From the NCBI GenBank assembly GCA_036245805.1, contig BTRK01000005.1, positions 34,391,469 to 34,455,468 of the forward strand: DNA of 64,000 nt, written 5' to 3'. Below are positions 24,024 to 36,719 of the stretch, piece by piece. Position 1 is the stretch's first letter; every line of letters begins with the position of its first letter. The notes under the pieces were generated by a model that ran no database searches, was not told the origin of the DNA, and saw nothing but the letters and a program-made list of their open reading frames with translations. This DNA comes from Pristionchus mayeri (lineage: Eukaryota; Nematoda; Chromadorea; Rhabditida; Neodiplogasteridae). The translations under genes and the position numbers were made by a program.

Positions 24024-25543
24024 AGAAATGATGACTTATATCCGATAGATTACTACACGTTTAACCTGTTTTAGCATTTCTAATTCTAGTGGTATTTTTA
24101 AATCAAATAACTAGCACTGGCCTGACTTTCCTCATTTTGCACAATCTCGAAGGTTAGAGAGAGCGAGAGAGCGTGCAAAATGAAGAGAGTCAGACGATAT
24201 ATTCATCTTTTTAGTTGTTTGTGCAATTTCATTTGTTTGATCTTTTGGTGTATTCCAAGTAAATTGCGTTTGAGTAGTTGTGTGATGTTTGAATCGTCAG
24301 CGGCGTACCAACGTACCTTGATATCTGAGATGTAACGACCTTGCGGTAGTATGCTCAAATACTTACCACCAATATACTTACTTCTTACACTCGTAACCTA
24401 TTATATCGAGATTAACAAAGACGTATTATTCGCTTTTGAAGAAGAAAAATATAAGAAAAAAATATTTTAAAAACTCAGTTGTTGATTTGCTTCAACTATT
24501 CTGCTCAGTGTACGGTAAAGGAGCCAGGGCCGAGCGGATGACCTCCTTCGCCTTGTTTTAGGCGTTCTTGCTCGTTTGTTGCTTTATTTTCGTTGCAAAT
24601 TGTATCCTCCTCGCTTCGCAGACCCGGCTTTGATATAGTTGTCGCTTAATCTTGGTTAAATCGGCGTGCAGAGGCCGAACATTTTCGCTTGTTCAACAAC
24701 ATCTAGGTTTACGCGTGCTTCGAAGCAGCATGCTTCGTTAATTAACAGATGTTTATCCTAGTTTTTAGTTGTTCTGGAATGGTTTGGCTATAGAAGATAC
24801 GTTTAGCTCCCTTGTTCATTCCCTTGAGAAGGCGAACTTGATGTTTCATCTGTTACTCAACCGCTCGTGATCGTCAACTTCTCCTTAAGTGTTCCCTGCC
24901 GTTGAATTTGTCTAATTGTTCTGTATATTGTGCCATTTTACTATTTTGTTTAATTAATTAAGTACTTTTTAATGATTTAGATCGTGCACGACGACTCGGC
25001 CGAGTGTGTGGAGCAAGCGGAGCGACAACGTCGTGTGAGTGCTCCTTGATTCTACCCAGCTATCCCTCTAGTTATTTTTATGTTCTTGCGCGCCTTTGCT
25101 AGCGCCATGAAACCCCAATGTACGGGGAGCTGATAGCGTATTTCCTTTTCACAATTCCTCCGTAATTACTAATGGGGCACAATGTAATAACTAATGCTCA
25201 TAGCGTCATTATCGTAGCTTTTGGAGCGTAAAAGTGGCGATGCTAATGTTTTTGAACGATTGTGGTTGATCGGGCCGTTGTGGAATTACTTCACAAATTC
25301 TAGTTTCTCATTTTACCAAACTATGCACTTTTGATTTTCATATTGCATACATGTTTCTATGCTTCTCCCGTTCTGTAATTGTCGATCGTTGTACGACCAA
25401 AAAAAATTAAAACCACACTAGGACATTGCATAGTCTAAAAGTGTCAGCCTATCTCAATACATGCTCATTTGCTTTCACTCAGGTCGGATCTCCTCTTCGT
25501 CTGCTGCTTCTCACTGGAGGTTAGTGATAGGCGTGTTAGGTGG

Positions 25544-25629
25544 CACTAGGTCGGATGAGAACTATGACGTCGTACCGTCTTTACGAGATCAAAGGCGGTA
25601 TAACGTCATAGTTCTCATCCGACCTCGTG
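25544..25629. mobile_element. Small palindromic MITE, GGTCGGATGAGAAC family (copy 1)
   Basis: CACTAGGTCGGATGAGAACT at the left is mirrored by its complement at the right, with ATGACGT near each inner end. Related copies lie at 25992-26077, 44304-44381, 51152-51230 and 55225-55284. About 80 bp, no coding capacity. Confidence 0.8.
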
Positions 25630-25991
25630 CAGTGTTAGGTGAGGTATTGGTGTATGCGGCCGTTCCTGACCTCCTGTCCGAGTGCAGCACGAAGATTGAA
25701 CCGATAGTTGTGTTCCCCCGGCATCTTGAGGTTTCATATTTCGTTCATATTTCAATGGGTTTCACTTGCAATATTTCTGGCCTCATATGCTTTCTCTAAC
25801 AATAAACACAAGCTTCATTAAATTTAATTGGATTTTTACTATTCCATCGGTGTAAAGAATCTGTGACCATTCCTTTTACTAAGTGCTGCACCTGGGTGAG
25901 ACGGTAGTAGGCAGAGATGACAAAACGGCTTTTCGAGCAGACACGAAACTGGTTTCACCCCAGAATCATAATGGTGAAGCCGGATTGGTGA

Positions 25992-26077
25992 CGCTAGGTC
26001 GGATGAGAACCATGACGTAATGCCGCCGTTGATATATCACAAGCGGCATGACGTCATACTTCTCGCTCACCCAGGCC
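25992..26077. mobile_element. Small palindromic MITE (copy 2) with TGACGTCA
   Basis: Same family as 25544-25629. The right arm contains ATGACGTCAT at 26048-26057, a perfect CRE-type palindrome. Confidence 0.75.
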
Positions 26078-26322
26078 GGCTTGCCGTGTCCGTTTTGTCA
26101 TCACTAGCAGTGCGTTGATCCCGTGATTTTCGCTTCGTTTGTATCACCTTGCCCTGCTATCGTTCAGATTATTGTTCCATTTCTTTTTTTGTTCCATATC
26201 TCCGATAAACTGTTGAAATCTCGAACTGTGCCCATTATGTCTCCGGATGCGTTCCAGACGCCATTCCGTATCTATCTCATTGACCGCAGATCTCGAATCC
26301 TTGATTCCTTATCTACCTTCAG

Positions 26323-26330
26323 TCCCCCGA
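26323..26330 (+). promoter_or_regulatory. Trans-splice acceptor of gene B
   Basis: TACCTTCAG ends at 26322, eight bases before the ATG at 26331. The short leader and nematode-type acceptor fit spliced-leader addition. Confidence 0.5.
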
Positions 26331-29300
26331 ATGGCGGCCTCCGTTGAGCAGATTGCGGCGGTGTGCCGCGCCAACATCCGCTCCTCGCTAGCCGTCACCA
26401 GCAAGGTGAGAAAGGGCAAACGTGAGGGTCGGGTGATCCCGTCTGGTTAGTGTTTCACGTGTATATTAAATATACTGCCAGTGCATCACTGCAATTGGAA
26501 GAGTAATTCCTGTGTAAATCTGTTTACCGAGGCTTCTAGTTTAAACTGCCAATTCCCAGTACCCACTGAGTAGTTGCCCTAGTGAAGGGGGGGGGGAGGT
26601 GTCGTTCAGAGGGATCGATGTAGTGTGAAATTGGAATTGTTTTTGACGAAGGTCGTTAGTTTGTTCTCGCAGGATGGATGTTAGGCGTATATATTTTTCA
26701 CAGGAATCTCACTCTCAGTAGCAGTGAGGTAGTGGCCACATCTTTAGCTTTTAATTGAAACACTAACCCGACGGGTTCACCGAATAAAATATTGGCCACT
26801 TTTTGTCTTTACGCGGGTGTCCTTTCTAATCAGTGACTGAGCATACGGAATAGAGAGAGAGAGAGAGAGTCAGTCGGTCTTCCTCCTCTACTTCTCCCCT
26901 AATCTTAGTTGGGCGGGGATTGAGATCTGAATACTGTTGGGGTCTAGGGTCAACAACTGGGGAGGGGTGGTAATCAATTGTCCTTGCCGGGGATGGGGGG
27001 GCATACCAGTGGGGTCTTGAAGCTGGCTTCAATGGTGCCCATTAGTGACGGCAACACGGAAGCGGCAAGCGGGCTTGGATGAGCCTCCAAGCCGGCGTCT
27101 TCGTCGAAATTCCGGGTTGAAGCTTCAAGCCGGCTTGAATAGTCGGTTTGTCATTACTAGTGCCCATCAATGCCCTTCATTCCCTCATCTCAGCTCGTTC
27201 AATCGTCCGAGTCTTCCGCGAGTCAGACGCTGCTCGCTCGAATGAACGACGTCCTGGGAGGAATCGTCGAGACAAATTTCGTGAGTGAGGAGAGGGTACG
27301 GTAGGAAGTACGGTAGATGTATTACGAACTGGCCTGCAGAACTTGTTTTGTCTTTAAAGAATATTGTTCTACCCTCATCTACAGACTCATTGTTGTCTTA
27401 AGCTCACCGCTCGTTATAGCGAAGTGGTGAAACTAGCAATCGCTTGCAAGAATCTGGCAATCTGGCTTGTTCGTTCCAGGGAAATCTGGACGGCGAAGTT
27501 CCTAAAAACGAAAGGCGTAATAATAATAATAATAATAATATAATATATTTATCGCTTGCGTACGGTAAATAACGCGTATAGCGTATCCTTAATTTTAGTT
27601 TATTCCAATGATCGAGAGTGCTATTGCTATCCCGAGTGCTCCCCGTAGTTTCATTAGGCGATGAAACTGATATGCGATAGGTGAAATCTGGCGAGCGCAC
27701 CAATTAAAAATCGAATTTTGGGGAATCGATAAGACTATAATTGTTGCTATTGCATGAAACAATAGAGATGTCTGCGTGGCTATCGCTTCCTATATTCGAA
27801 TAATCAATATCAATCTATATCTTTGCATGATCAATATCAATCGATATTCTACCGTATCTCAGGGCGCGTCGACGATCGAGCACCTGCATCGTCTCTACGC
27901 AGCCATCGACGAGATGCAGCCGGCACTGGTGGACAAGTGCGACAATGTGAGGATACGGTAGATGATGGGTACCATACATTTTCATTAACCTCGGGGAAAC
28001 AATATAAGTGGCTCCCATTCCCTGGGATGGCAATATAAGTGGCTCCCAATGGGGTGATTGGTTATCTGCATATCACGGCGCATCTTTTGTGCCTACTCCC
28101 GAATCTCTAGGCTATAGTTGGAAAAATGCCAAAAATTACTGTATTTGCATATAAGTGGCTCCCGTTCACTAGGATGGGAATATAAGTGGCTACCAATAAG
28201 GTGATTTGTTATCGGCGCCCCACAGCGCATCTTTTGAGCTTACTCATAGATCGGGCAGACTAAATTATGTTAAAGTGGGTACCCTCGGAGTCCGAGGGTA
28301 TGAAAATGTATGATGGGTACTGTAAACTGGGGTGCGGTATCGGGGACGCGCAAGATTATATCGCTCTAGCTTGTCGTTTCTGGTTCATTTGTGTCCACTG
28401 ATTCAACACTGAGCTCGATGATATGATCGGAGACAATAGGCTGGACATGGATTGATTATGGTCGGAGTACGGACTTAATCGATAATTGATCACAGCTGGC
28501 TCTCTACTACTTCGCGCGCTCGCTGGCCGTCGTGCTGGAGGAGGCTGTGCTGCAGAAGGAGGTAGGTCAGAGGTGGGGGGATCGATTGACAATGAGGGAA
28601 GTGGTACTGTAGAGTACTGTTGTGTTGTTGTAATAATTATTGCGCCGCTTTCATACACTGATATAGTGCTGGCAATTCGATAGTAACGGGCTCGCTATTC
28701 CTCCCACTCTCTCTTTCCGAGGTTACGGGACCGTAATAGAGGCGCGCGCAAGTTACGGGACCGTAATAGAGGCGCGCGCAAGTTTTATCAGAGAGGGAGA
28801 GGTATCGGTCCCGCTCTGTCTAACCCGGTGAAGTTAGAGCGCACGGCGAGGAGATGACGGGGGGCATGTGCGCGCGGGAAAGCGAGCGTAACGAGAGTTA
28901 GAGAGGTAGGGGGCCCGCCACCTCTCCCTCTCCTCTGACCCGACGTAGCGGGATCGTAATGGAGATGCGCGTGCGTTACGGGCCCGCTATTTTGTTCCGA
29001 CCCTACCCTGAAAATAGTAATAATTGTTAAAAAGAGGGTATTACAAAAACATTATTCCTAATAGTTTTGTGTTTCTTAGAGATATGAAGTTTCGAATGAT
29101 GCTATAGCCAACGATATGAGTTGCTAACGTTAGTACAATTTGATTTTCCAAACAGTTTATTATCGTTATGGATAACCTTGATATTCATTATCACACGCGG
29201 TTTATTTGCATTTCTCAGAGAGTAGCAGAATGCGGCAATACGGAGCGCATCGACGGCGCCAGTGAGGGACATGGTAGAGAAGAGTACGGTAGCGCCAAGG

Positions 29301-30995
29301 AGCACGAAGAGAAGAAAGAGGGAGGCCCCGAGGAGTACGGTAGCGACGAGAAGAGTACGGTAGTGGAGCAGAAGGAGGAAGACAGTGGGTCAGTGATAGT
29401 GTTGGCAATTCGAAATTACTGGCTCGCTAAAGCGTGCCTCCCTATTTCGGGCTCGTGACCTGAGGGGTGAGAGGTAACGGGCTCGCTAAGACTGGTTATG
29501 ATAACGACGTTATCCCTTGCTACGTATTGTGCAACTCCGTTCCCTATCTCTCCCGCCTCCTTCCGCTTTCTCTAAACCGGTGAAGTTAGAGCGCGCGGCG
29601 AGGATCTTACCTGAATGGCGCGCGAAAACGAACGCAGCGAGAGTTAGCGAGACCGCTATCTCTCCCCCGCCAGTTACGGGCCGTTTAGCCTACCCTAGTT
29701 GCAACGTCGCAACGCGACCTCGAATCACCAACCCTACTGTGTATGACGGGCGAGAGAGTGTGTATAGTGAGAGAGTAGGACTGCACCTTCCTAACCAATC
29801 TCGTTCTCAGCCTCTCTTCTGAATCGTCATCGCCTCCTCCGCCCTTCTCTCCCTCTCACGAAGAGCGCATCTGGTCGATGCTGCCTGAGGAATGGCGCGC
29901 CAGGAGCCAGGAAGAGACCAAGGGTTAGTGAGGGGGTACGGTAGGAATGGGTTCTGTAGTGTAGTAGGTAGCATTGTTAATTTACCTGGGTGGTGAAAGA
30001 GTGCGCTGGAGGGGTAACTTTGAAACATCGTTCTGGTCAATTATGTCAAGTGTGAAACCGTAAAGTGCGAGAAATAATATATAAGGCTTAATCCCTACTA
30101 CAGGGAGATTATGGAAAATCGTGGAATAATATATTTTTCTATAATTTTATTTGCGAGGTAGACTTGCGTTTCAGGCCGTTCTGAAAATTACGAATGCCGC
30201 TTTTGAATGATTTGTCTGTGGATTCCACTATCTAATTATCGTTGAACAAGTTCAAAGAACTGAACGAAAGAGTGTAAAATCGATAGCCTTGTCATCACTA
30301 CCCTAATCTCTCCCATGATTCAGGCCTGCTCGCCATCAAGGGCGTCTCGCCGCACATCGGCCACGAGCAGCTCGCGTCCTTCCTCGAGATGATGGGTACG
30401 GTAGGAGTATATTGATTATTGATTGATGACGGAGTTAACCGTTGAGGTAAGATACGGTAAGGTCGTGCTTGGGACGATATAATTGATTGGAGTACGGTAT
30501 CGATCCGAGAATATTTGAAGGATCCATGGCCGAGCTGAAACTATATCCGAGATCGGAAGGCTGGCGTACGGGCTTCGCCGTGTGTCGCTACGAGGTACGT
30601 GGTGTGTTGCGCGCCGACTACGGTAATCGGCCGCCACTTTCCTAAACGTCGCCGCGTCACAATTTGCATTGCAGAGCGAGGAGGCGGCGTGCGCGGCGTT
30701 CGATCGTCTCAACCTCAAGAACTTCTTCGGCACACGGCTGCACGTAATGCGCGTCCATCCGCCGCCCAAGGAGGAGCCGGATGCGGACGCGCGTGAGGCC
30801 GCATCCGCGACTGACGGGGAGACGGGCGAGACCGCGACCGCGTCGCCGCCCCTCGCGCCCTCGCCCACCGACACGGCGCTGACGGAGATCAGCGACCTGA
30901 ATACGGTATCGTGCTGGGACTCGGATGATGATCAGGCTCCGCCCCCTCCTCCTCTGCCCCCTCAGATCTGGGATTCTGACGACGAGGTGGACTAG
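26331..30995 (+). CDS. RRM-family protein B (353 aa)
   Basis: Exons: 26331-26405, 27194-27280, 27863-27946, 28496-28561, 29219-29388, 29811-29923, 30324-30395, 30521-30594 and 30675-30995 (TAG); phases all agree. Residues 1-104 are the family N-terminal module (V-C-R-A-N-I-R-S-S-L; R-M-N-D-V-L-G-G-I-V-E-T-N-F; L-H-R-L-Y-A-A-I-D-E; F-A-R-S-L-A-V-V-L-E-E-A). A Glu/Lys/Gly-rich then Pro-rich linker follows; the S-P-E-A exon is absent. The RRM is about 199-280 (RNP2 L-L-A-I-K-G-V; RNP1 T-G-F-A-V-C-R-Y). The tail is Pro-rich with two W-D-S-D-D motifs. Introns 2, 3 and 6-7 have TACGGTAG close to the donor. The exons are GC-rich compared with the flanks. Function unknown beyond probable RNA binding. 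Confidence 0.78.
28001..28250. repeat. Tandem duplication, about 147-bp period
   Basis: ATATAAGTGGCTCCC...GGGATGG...ATATAAGTGGCT...GCGCATCTTTTG occurs twice (from about 28001 and about 28148) with about 15% divergence. It lies in intron 3 of gene B. Confidence 0.65.
28673..29690. repeat. GC-rich repeat in introns 4 and 5 of gene B
   Basis: Two related blocks, 28673-28990 and 29407-29690, share GGCAATTCGA, GGGCTCGCTA and CCGGTGAAGTTAGAGCGC plus CGGCGAGGA. The first block has a direct 30-bp repeat beginning GTTACGGGACCGTAATAGAG at about 28722 and 28752. The blocks flank exon 5. Confidence 0.65.
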
Positions 30996-31778
30996 GCGCA
31001 CTCTCTCCATCTCGTATGATCTCTCGCCTAAAGTAATCCACTCTAATACAGTATCCTTATCTATTGACTATTGATTTTGCGCTATTGCTGATTGCGTTAG
31101 TACTTTCTTGCGCTAGTTTTAATTATTCCTTGCATTATGCCCCAGTTTATGTACAATTATGTTTAAGATATTATAGTATGTAATTATTCATATATAAGTA
31201 TTAATTCGTTCGCTTTCCTGTTCTGATTCAGCGTTACTTGGCGACTTGAGATAAAGATGTTTTCTGTCGATTTATGCTTGCTTGCTGTGGATGGAAACGT
31301 TCGTGACGTTCTCTGTATCTCGAAGAAAAATCAAAGGTTGAGGTTTTGAAATCAAGGATTAGCGATAAAACTAGTGCAGGTGCGAGTACTTTCATAAATG
31401 GGCACTATTAAAGCCGACTTCAGGACGCCCGTCGGTTTTGAGCTCCGACCCAGCAGGAAATACATTTATTCACCGCCCCTCCTCGTGGTTTGACCCTCTA
31501 CCCCCACCGGTATTCAGTTGGCAACCTCACTCCCTGCCCGCCTATGAGTACTATTCACATTTCTCTCTCCCACGTTGTAGAACAGAGTGCCCACTCGCCG
31601 ATATTGCGCATTCTTTCGTTCGACTAATGACAAAGGAGTGGGGGCGCAGCATTCATTTCTTTTTATATGTGTTGTTTCGTTCGCAACTTATTCATCTGCG
31701 TGTTGGATCGATTTCCTATAATCCACCGGAACCACCATTGCAGTTACCGTAATCTCACGCGGACTTCCGTACTCTACC
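30996..31778. other. Spacer between genes B and C
   Basis: No coding exon recognised. The end of this stretch is the trans-splice acceptor and 5' UTR of gene C (CATTGCAG ending at 31743). Confidence 0.5.
31744..31778 (+). promoter_or_regulatory. Conserved 5' UTR after acceptor, gene C
   Basis: CATTGCAG is followed by a 35-nt leader that starts TTACCGTAATCTCACGC and ends CCGTACTCTACC directly before the ATG. Gene D has the same 35-nt leader with few changes (36685-36719). Gene F has a shorter one (41489-41503). Confidence 0.6.
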
Positions 31779-34700
31779 ATGCCCTCCGCAGGCGAAGTGG
31801 CACGCGCGGCGAGGGACAACCTTCGTTCGTCGCTCGCGATCACGCATAATGTCAGTCTATGTTATTTTTAATATTATGCAACCTATTGTTGACTTCCTTT
31901 GCATCCGCCAACCTCTCAATCGATGTACCGTATCCTTGCAGCTCACTCTGAAGTCGTCCGAGCCTTCCGACTCCCTCGTGCATCGAATGAACGACGTGCT
32001 GCGCGTCGTCAGCGATACTAACTTCGTGAGTGATTATCGATTGATTTATCGATTATCAATTTTTAGTACAATACTCTATGCCATTATGCTACAGTCGATC
32101 GTTACCCATAACTGACCGAAATTACTCTAATACCCTAATTTCTTCTCAAAACATCAATATACTTCTCCGATCGATGTTACCGTAATCTTCTCAATTTCTT
32201 CCTCTCAGGACGCTTCCTCGATGGATGCAGTGAGTGCACTGTACACGGCGATAGGAGAAGCGCTGCCGCACATGATCAATAACACACACGATGTGAGTAG
32301 ATACGGTAGGAGGAGGGGTAGGCGGTAGGAGTACGGTAGCGAGATGATTCGAACAATTACTGATACGGTTACTCCATTTCCACTTTTTATGCTTTGTTAA
32401 AATACGCTCGAGGCTGATGATATTATTGATTCGATTTTTGTGGAGAATTTGTATTCGCGGTGAAACATCAATGGAACTTCGTGTGAATTTTGCTATTGAA
32501 AGTGTAGGATTCAGTAGTAAGCGCTCGTCTTCAACAATCGGATAGTACAGTAGTGCTGGTCCGATAATTATCAATGATAAGGAGATTTGGGTTCTCCTTT
32601 ATGGTAATTTTTTTATTTTGCGGGTATGTTTTATGTTAATAATAATCCGACAATAAAACAAAAAGAACCATTTCGCCCATACGTTGTCCATTCCATGCAG
32701 ATCGCACTGGTCCACCTCTCTCGCTCATTCGCCGTCGTGCTGGAGGAGGCGGTCAAGATGAAGGGAAAGCTCTCCGGAAGTAGCAACAACAACAACAACA
32801 TCAAGACGAGCAGCACTTCCGGTGGCGCCCCGGGCATCATCGCCCAGAGGAGTGGACTCGATGTCTCGTGAGTCGTAGATTTCTCGAAATTTCGAATAGA
32901 TGTCTTTCACGTTTTCCCCTAGTATGTTCAACCCCTAGGTGAATTGGGGTGTTAGCGATGTTTCATCTCTGCGCAGCAGCCCACATTTAGATTCCTTCTC
33001 CAACCACGGCTCCAAAAATACAAATACGACAATTTCAAGCTCTACTATTTGAAAAAGTCTTTCTTCTCGTATTTTTCGCTCTCTACCCACTCTCTCACCC
33101 GTCAGACAGAGCGAGAGAGCGTGTGGAATCAGGAGAGTCAGAGAATACCTTATTGTTTTCCAGACAGGCGACGAGTCCCGGCAGCAACAACAACAACAAT
33201 ATGAGATGGACTCCCAGTGGTACCTGGGGCAACGCCACCCAGAGAAGTGGAATCGATGGCTCGTGAGTGATAGAATTCTTGAAATTTGAATGCGTGCCGT
33301 ATTTATCCATATCAGCTTCCTTTATGATTCTTTGCCCGCGTGCACTCTAAAAAAAACTCCAGTATTAATTCCGCTTCAATTGTCAAGCGTTTCGATTATA
33401 CAAATATTCCTAAATTCTAATAGTTTATTCTGTTTTCATTTCTGGTCGCATGATTTACGCTTTCAACACCAAACGCTTTAGCATCCGTCAAACAAAGCGA
33501 GAGAGCGCGTGGGATCAAGAGAGTCAGAGAATACTCTATTGCTTTCCAGGCATGCAACGATTCCCGGCAGCCACATCATCAACAACAACAACAACACGAG
33601 ATGGACTCCCAGTGGTGCCTGGGGCAACACAGCCATGAGAAGCAGAAACGATGTCTCGTGAGTTGTTGATTATTTGCTAACCCTGGAGCCCAGTAAGTAT
33701 GATGGAAATTGCGTTTTTATGTTTTTACATAAGATGTAGGCCATCTGAACAGTCACTAGGTGAGTTGGTGCCGCATAGATACGTAACATGCTCATTTTTC
33801 CGTACTTTTTTAGATCCTGTTTGCACGGTCGTTGTGAATAAGTTGGTGATAAATTAACGCCCGCTAGGTCCCTTTCGTTCTAGTTTCCTTTCTAATATGA
33901 GACGCTCAGAGAAGCACTGATTGGTAAAGAGTGCGAGAGAGAGTGTGCCAAATAGAGCGAGTCAGACAGAGCGAAAGAGTGTGTCCAATTGAGAGGGTCA
34001 GACAGCATTGTCCGCATTCCAGGAAGACATCGACCGGCGCGTACAACGGCCAGATCAGACCTCGCAGCCAGTCTGTCGGTGAGCACAGCAATCTCTATTT
34101 TTTTAAAATTTCAATTCACGCAGAGGTCAGCAAACTACAGTACTTGCTTACAATTAGATGACCTAGCAAGCGCTGTTCTCTTTCCACCACCCACGTGTTT
34201 TTCCCCAAACAAAGCAGCACTATTCCAACCCTAGGCAATCTACGCAGACACATGAACAGTATACGCTAGGCACTACGCAATCTTACAATGAGGGGCGGGG
34301 CTTAGGGGATGGGCATGGCATTCTAGCAAAGTCCCCTTCTGGAAAATGCTGGTTATTCGAGATCGCATTTCTCAGGCTTCAATGGATATTCTGCTGCTGC
34401 TCGGGCTTCCGCTCCTCTCTCTGCTGATGAGATTGCGCGTCGCAAGGAGAAAGCTGCGAAGAAGGACTTCTCCCCTGAGGCCACCAAGGGTACGGTAGGG
34501 TTACGGTAGATCGTTTTCCGGAATATCCATATTCAGGGTACGGTATTTGACGATTATGATAACTGATAATTACGGTCGAGAGTGCGGTAGGCAAACCATC
34601 GATCAATTTCAGGCCGCATCAAGGTCTGGCACGTTCCGTCCTCTGTAACCGAACTTCAGCTGAGAGGACATTTCGAGCAGATTGGTGGGATACCGCATTC

Positions 34701-35573
34701 AGTTATCAATTTATTAGAGTGACAATATCGATTGCCGTAAAATATAAGGAGTTATTTGCCCGTAGCTGTAATAGATCACTTGGAGATTTCGTGTTCCGCG
34801 GGGATGTTATCTATAAAACCTTGTTTGACTTCGAAGTCATTTAATCACACCAATATAATTCATTCCTTTGCAATTAGGCTTCGGTTCATGTGTGTATGTG
34901 CGGATCGATGAGCAAAGCGTCTGTCGATGGTGTCAGGGTTACAGTGGGAATCAATATTACTTCGCTTGAAATAGTGTGACGAAGGAGGATAGTTAGGATG
35001 GATCCTTTCGCAGGCGAAATCCTCTCCATTTCGTATCCCATCGAGAACGGAAAGCACAAGGGATTTGCTTTTCTGAAGTTTAAGGTGAGCCACAATATTT
35101 TAATAACTTATCTTCTGTAATCACAACTTCTCCTTCTAGACCATTAGAGCGCAGCTTGAGTGTGATCGTGAGGATACCGCAATGTGTGTGGCGAGATTTA
35201 CTAAAGGTCGCCTGTTTGAGGACAACGCTACGGCGGACGATGCGTGCAAGAGACTGAACGGAGGCAAGCTGGGCGGAATGGATCTCTTGGTCGAGCGAGC
35301 AACCTTCTGGTTCAAGAAGGACAAGGCTCCGGTCTTCGGCACCGGCCATGCCAATGTTGGCTCGGGCTCTGGCTCTGGACCCGGCTCTGGAAAGCCCACC
35401 GCATCGGTGAGTGCACGGTAGGGATACGGTAGTGACATGGGATTCGACTACCGTAACCCAGTGTCAATTTCATAGTTCCGTTGTATGTTTGGGTGCCGTA
35501 ACCAAATCAATAATCGTTCCAGGAATTTGACGATGACAATCAAGTTGAATACTGTAGATGCGGTGTTCCTTAG
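31779..35573 (+). CDS. RRM-family protein C (387 aa), Asn-rich linker
   Basis: Exons: 31779-31850, 31942-32025, 32209-32292, 32701-32867, 33164-33262, 33550-33657, 34023-34078, 34376-34489, 34613-34684, 35014-35084, 35221-35406 and 35523-35573 (TAG). Start M-P-S-A-G-E-V-A-R-A-A. N-terminal module about 1-102. The linker has runs of Asn and S-G-G repeats; exons 5 and 6 are diverged copies of each other (R-W-T-P-S-G-x-W-G-N). The D-F-S-P-E-A-T-K exon precedes the RRM at about 261-340 (RNP2 I-K-V-W-H-V; RNP1 K-G-F-A-F-L-K-F). A Gly/Ser tail follows. A second possible last exon lies at 35710-35736. AATAAA is at 35866-35871. It is followed by paralogs D and F. Confidence 0.78.
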
Positions 35574-35736
35574 ATGCTCATGCTAATTGGGTGGCCCTTA
35601 CGTTTATGTCCATTTCTGATATTTTTGCAATGATCTAATAGACACATTTGATGATTTCATAGCTCCGTTGTTTGTTTGCGTATCGTAACTAAATCAATAT
35701 TCGTTCCAGGGAATTGATGGCGATGAAGTTGATTAG
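35523..35736 (+). repeat. Duplicated terminal exons of gene C
   Basis: A 187-bp shift relates 35468-35573 to 35655-35736: TTTCATAG, TCCGTTGT, CGTAAC/AACC, TCGTTCCAG and then an acidic short exon. The first ends E-Y-C-R-C-G-V-P-stop, the second G-I-D-G-D-E-V-D-stop. Both acceptors are in phase with exon 11, so they are alternative ends. Confidence 0.65.
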
Positions 35737-36719
35737 ATGCGGCATGTTGATTCCAACAGGGTGTCTCTTAAATTCCTTCAATTTTCGAATATTTGTATTC
35801 CCATGATAGAATGATCCTCTGTGGCTAATTATTCAGATGTATTTTCGTCCCTGAGCCCATCTGCGAATAAAGGAGAAAAATTCACAAAATTTTCCATTCA
35901 TTTATGAGGTTCCGAAATACTTTTTCCTACTCTGCCTTGTTGATTTTAACTGTTCACTCGTGTTCCTTGTGTATATTAGCTGTTCATTTCTACACTTCGA
36001 GTCAATCAGAAGTTGTTCTTTCTCTGTATTTTTTGTGTTGTTCGAACTGTAATTGGATAAATCTTTTGATTTGTTTCGATGTAACTTGAAGTGCCATACG
36101 TTCATGACGTATCCAAGTACCTACTGATGGTTCTCATACGAAATCGTTGCTACTCTGTGGCTATGTGATTTTTAAGTTTCGTAAATAAGGAACGCACACT
36201 CTTCGTTCTGCATGATCTCTCATTTGATAGGCGAGAAATAAGGAATGAAGGGAAAGGACATTTCAGCTACCATCTTATCGTTGCGCGCTTCTTCCTCATT
36301 GCTTATTAACAACAAGGACGTAATTCAGTCTTTGGGAATGATGTCATTTGTGAGAGAGGGCACGTAGTTTTGAGAGAGGCGCGTTTGAGGTCTCTCCCAT
36401 GGGTCTTTTCTAACGGTGACTACCCTTGCACTGTGCATTTCCTTCGAATATCCGGAAGTCATATTATTATTTGATTTCGTATTTCTATCCTCGTCTGCTG
36501 TGTTGTGACATTATAGTCACCGAAAAGCAGCTGCGCAGCGCGCCGCAAAAAAATTATGAATCTCGTGAATAGCTGCTCTTCCTATGCTTACCACCTGTTT
36601 CAGTATATTTTTTGTTTCTGGCGCGACTTATCCATATGCGTGTTTGATTGTTTTCATTCAATCTTTCGTAATCCCCCGTTGCAGTTACCGTAATCTCACG
36701 CAGACTACCGTACTCTACC
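35737..36719. other. Spacer between genes C and D
   Basis: Holds the AATAAA of gene C (35866) and the acceptor with 35-nt leader of gene D (GTTGCAG ending at 36684). I see no exon otherwise. Confidence 0.5.

Larger units (their letters stand above)
24024..26330. other. Intergenic region with an orphan exon-like ORF
   Basis: 2.3 kb between genes A2 and B. One exon-like piece, 24981-25034, has an acceptor and a donor (TTTAG, gtgagt) and 18 open codons (S-A-E-C-V-E-Q-A-E-R), but I cannot link it to a gene. A GAGAGCGAGAGAGCGTGCAAAATG motif lies at about 24160-24183. Two small palindromic MITEs lie at 25544-25629 and 25992-26077. Confidence 0.45.

Noticed and set aside
27519..27541. (TAA)n microsatellite
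   Set aside because: Ordinary short simple repeat; no sign of function.
30416..30874. 152-residue minus-strand ORF (also 30657-31010)
   Set aside because: Lies opposite the RRM exons of gene B. GC-rich shadow with no splice or domain support.
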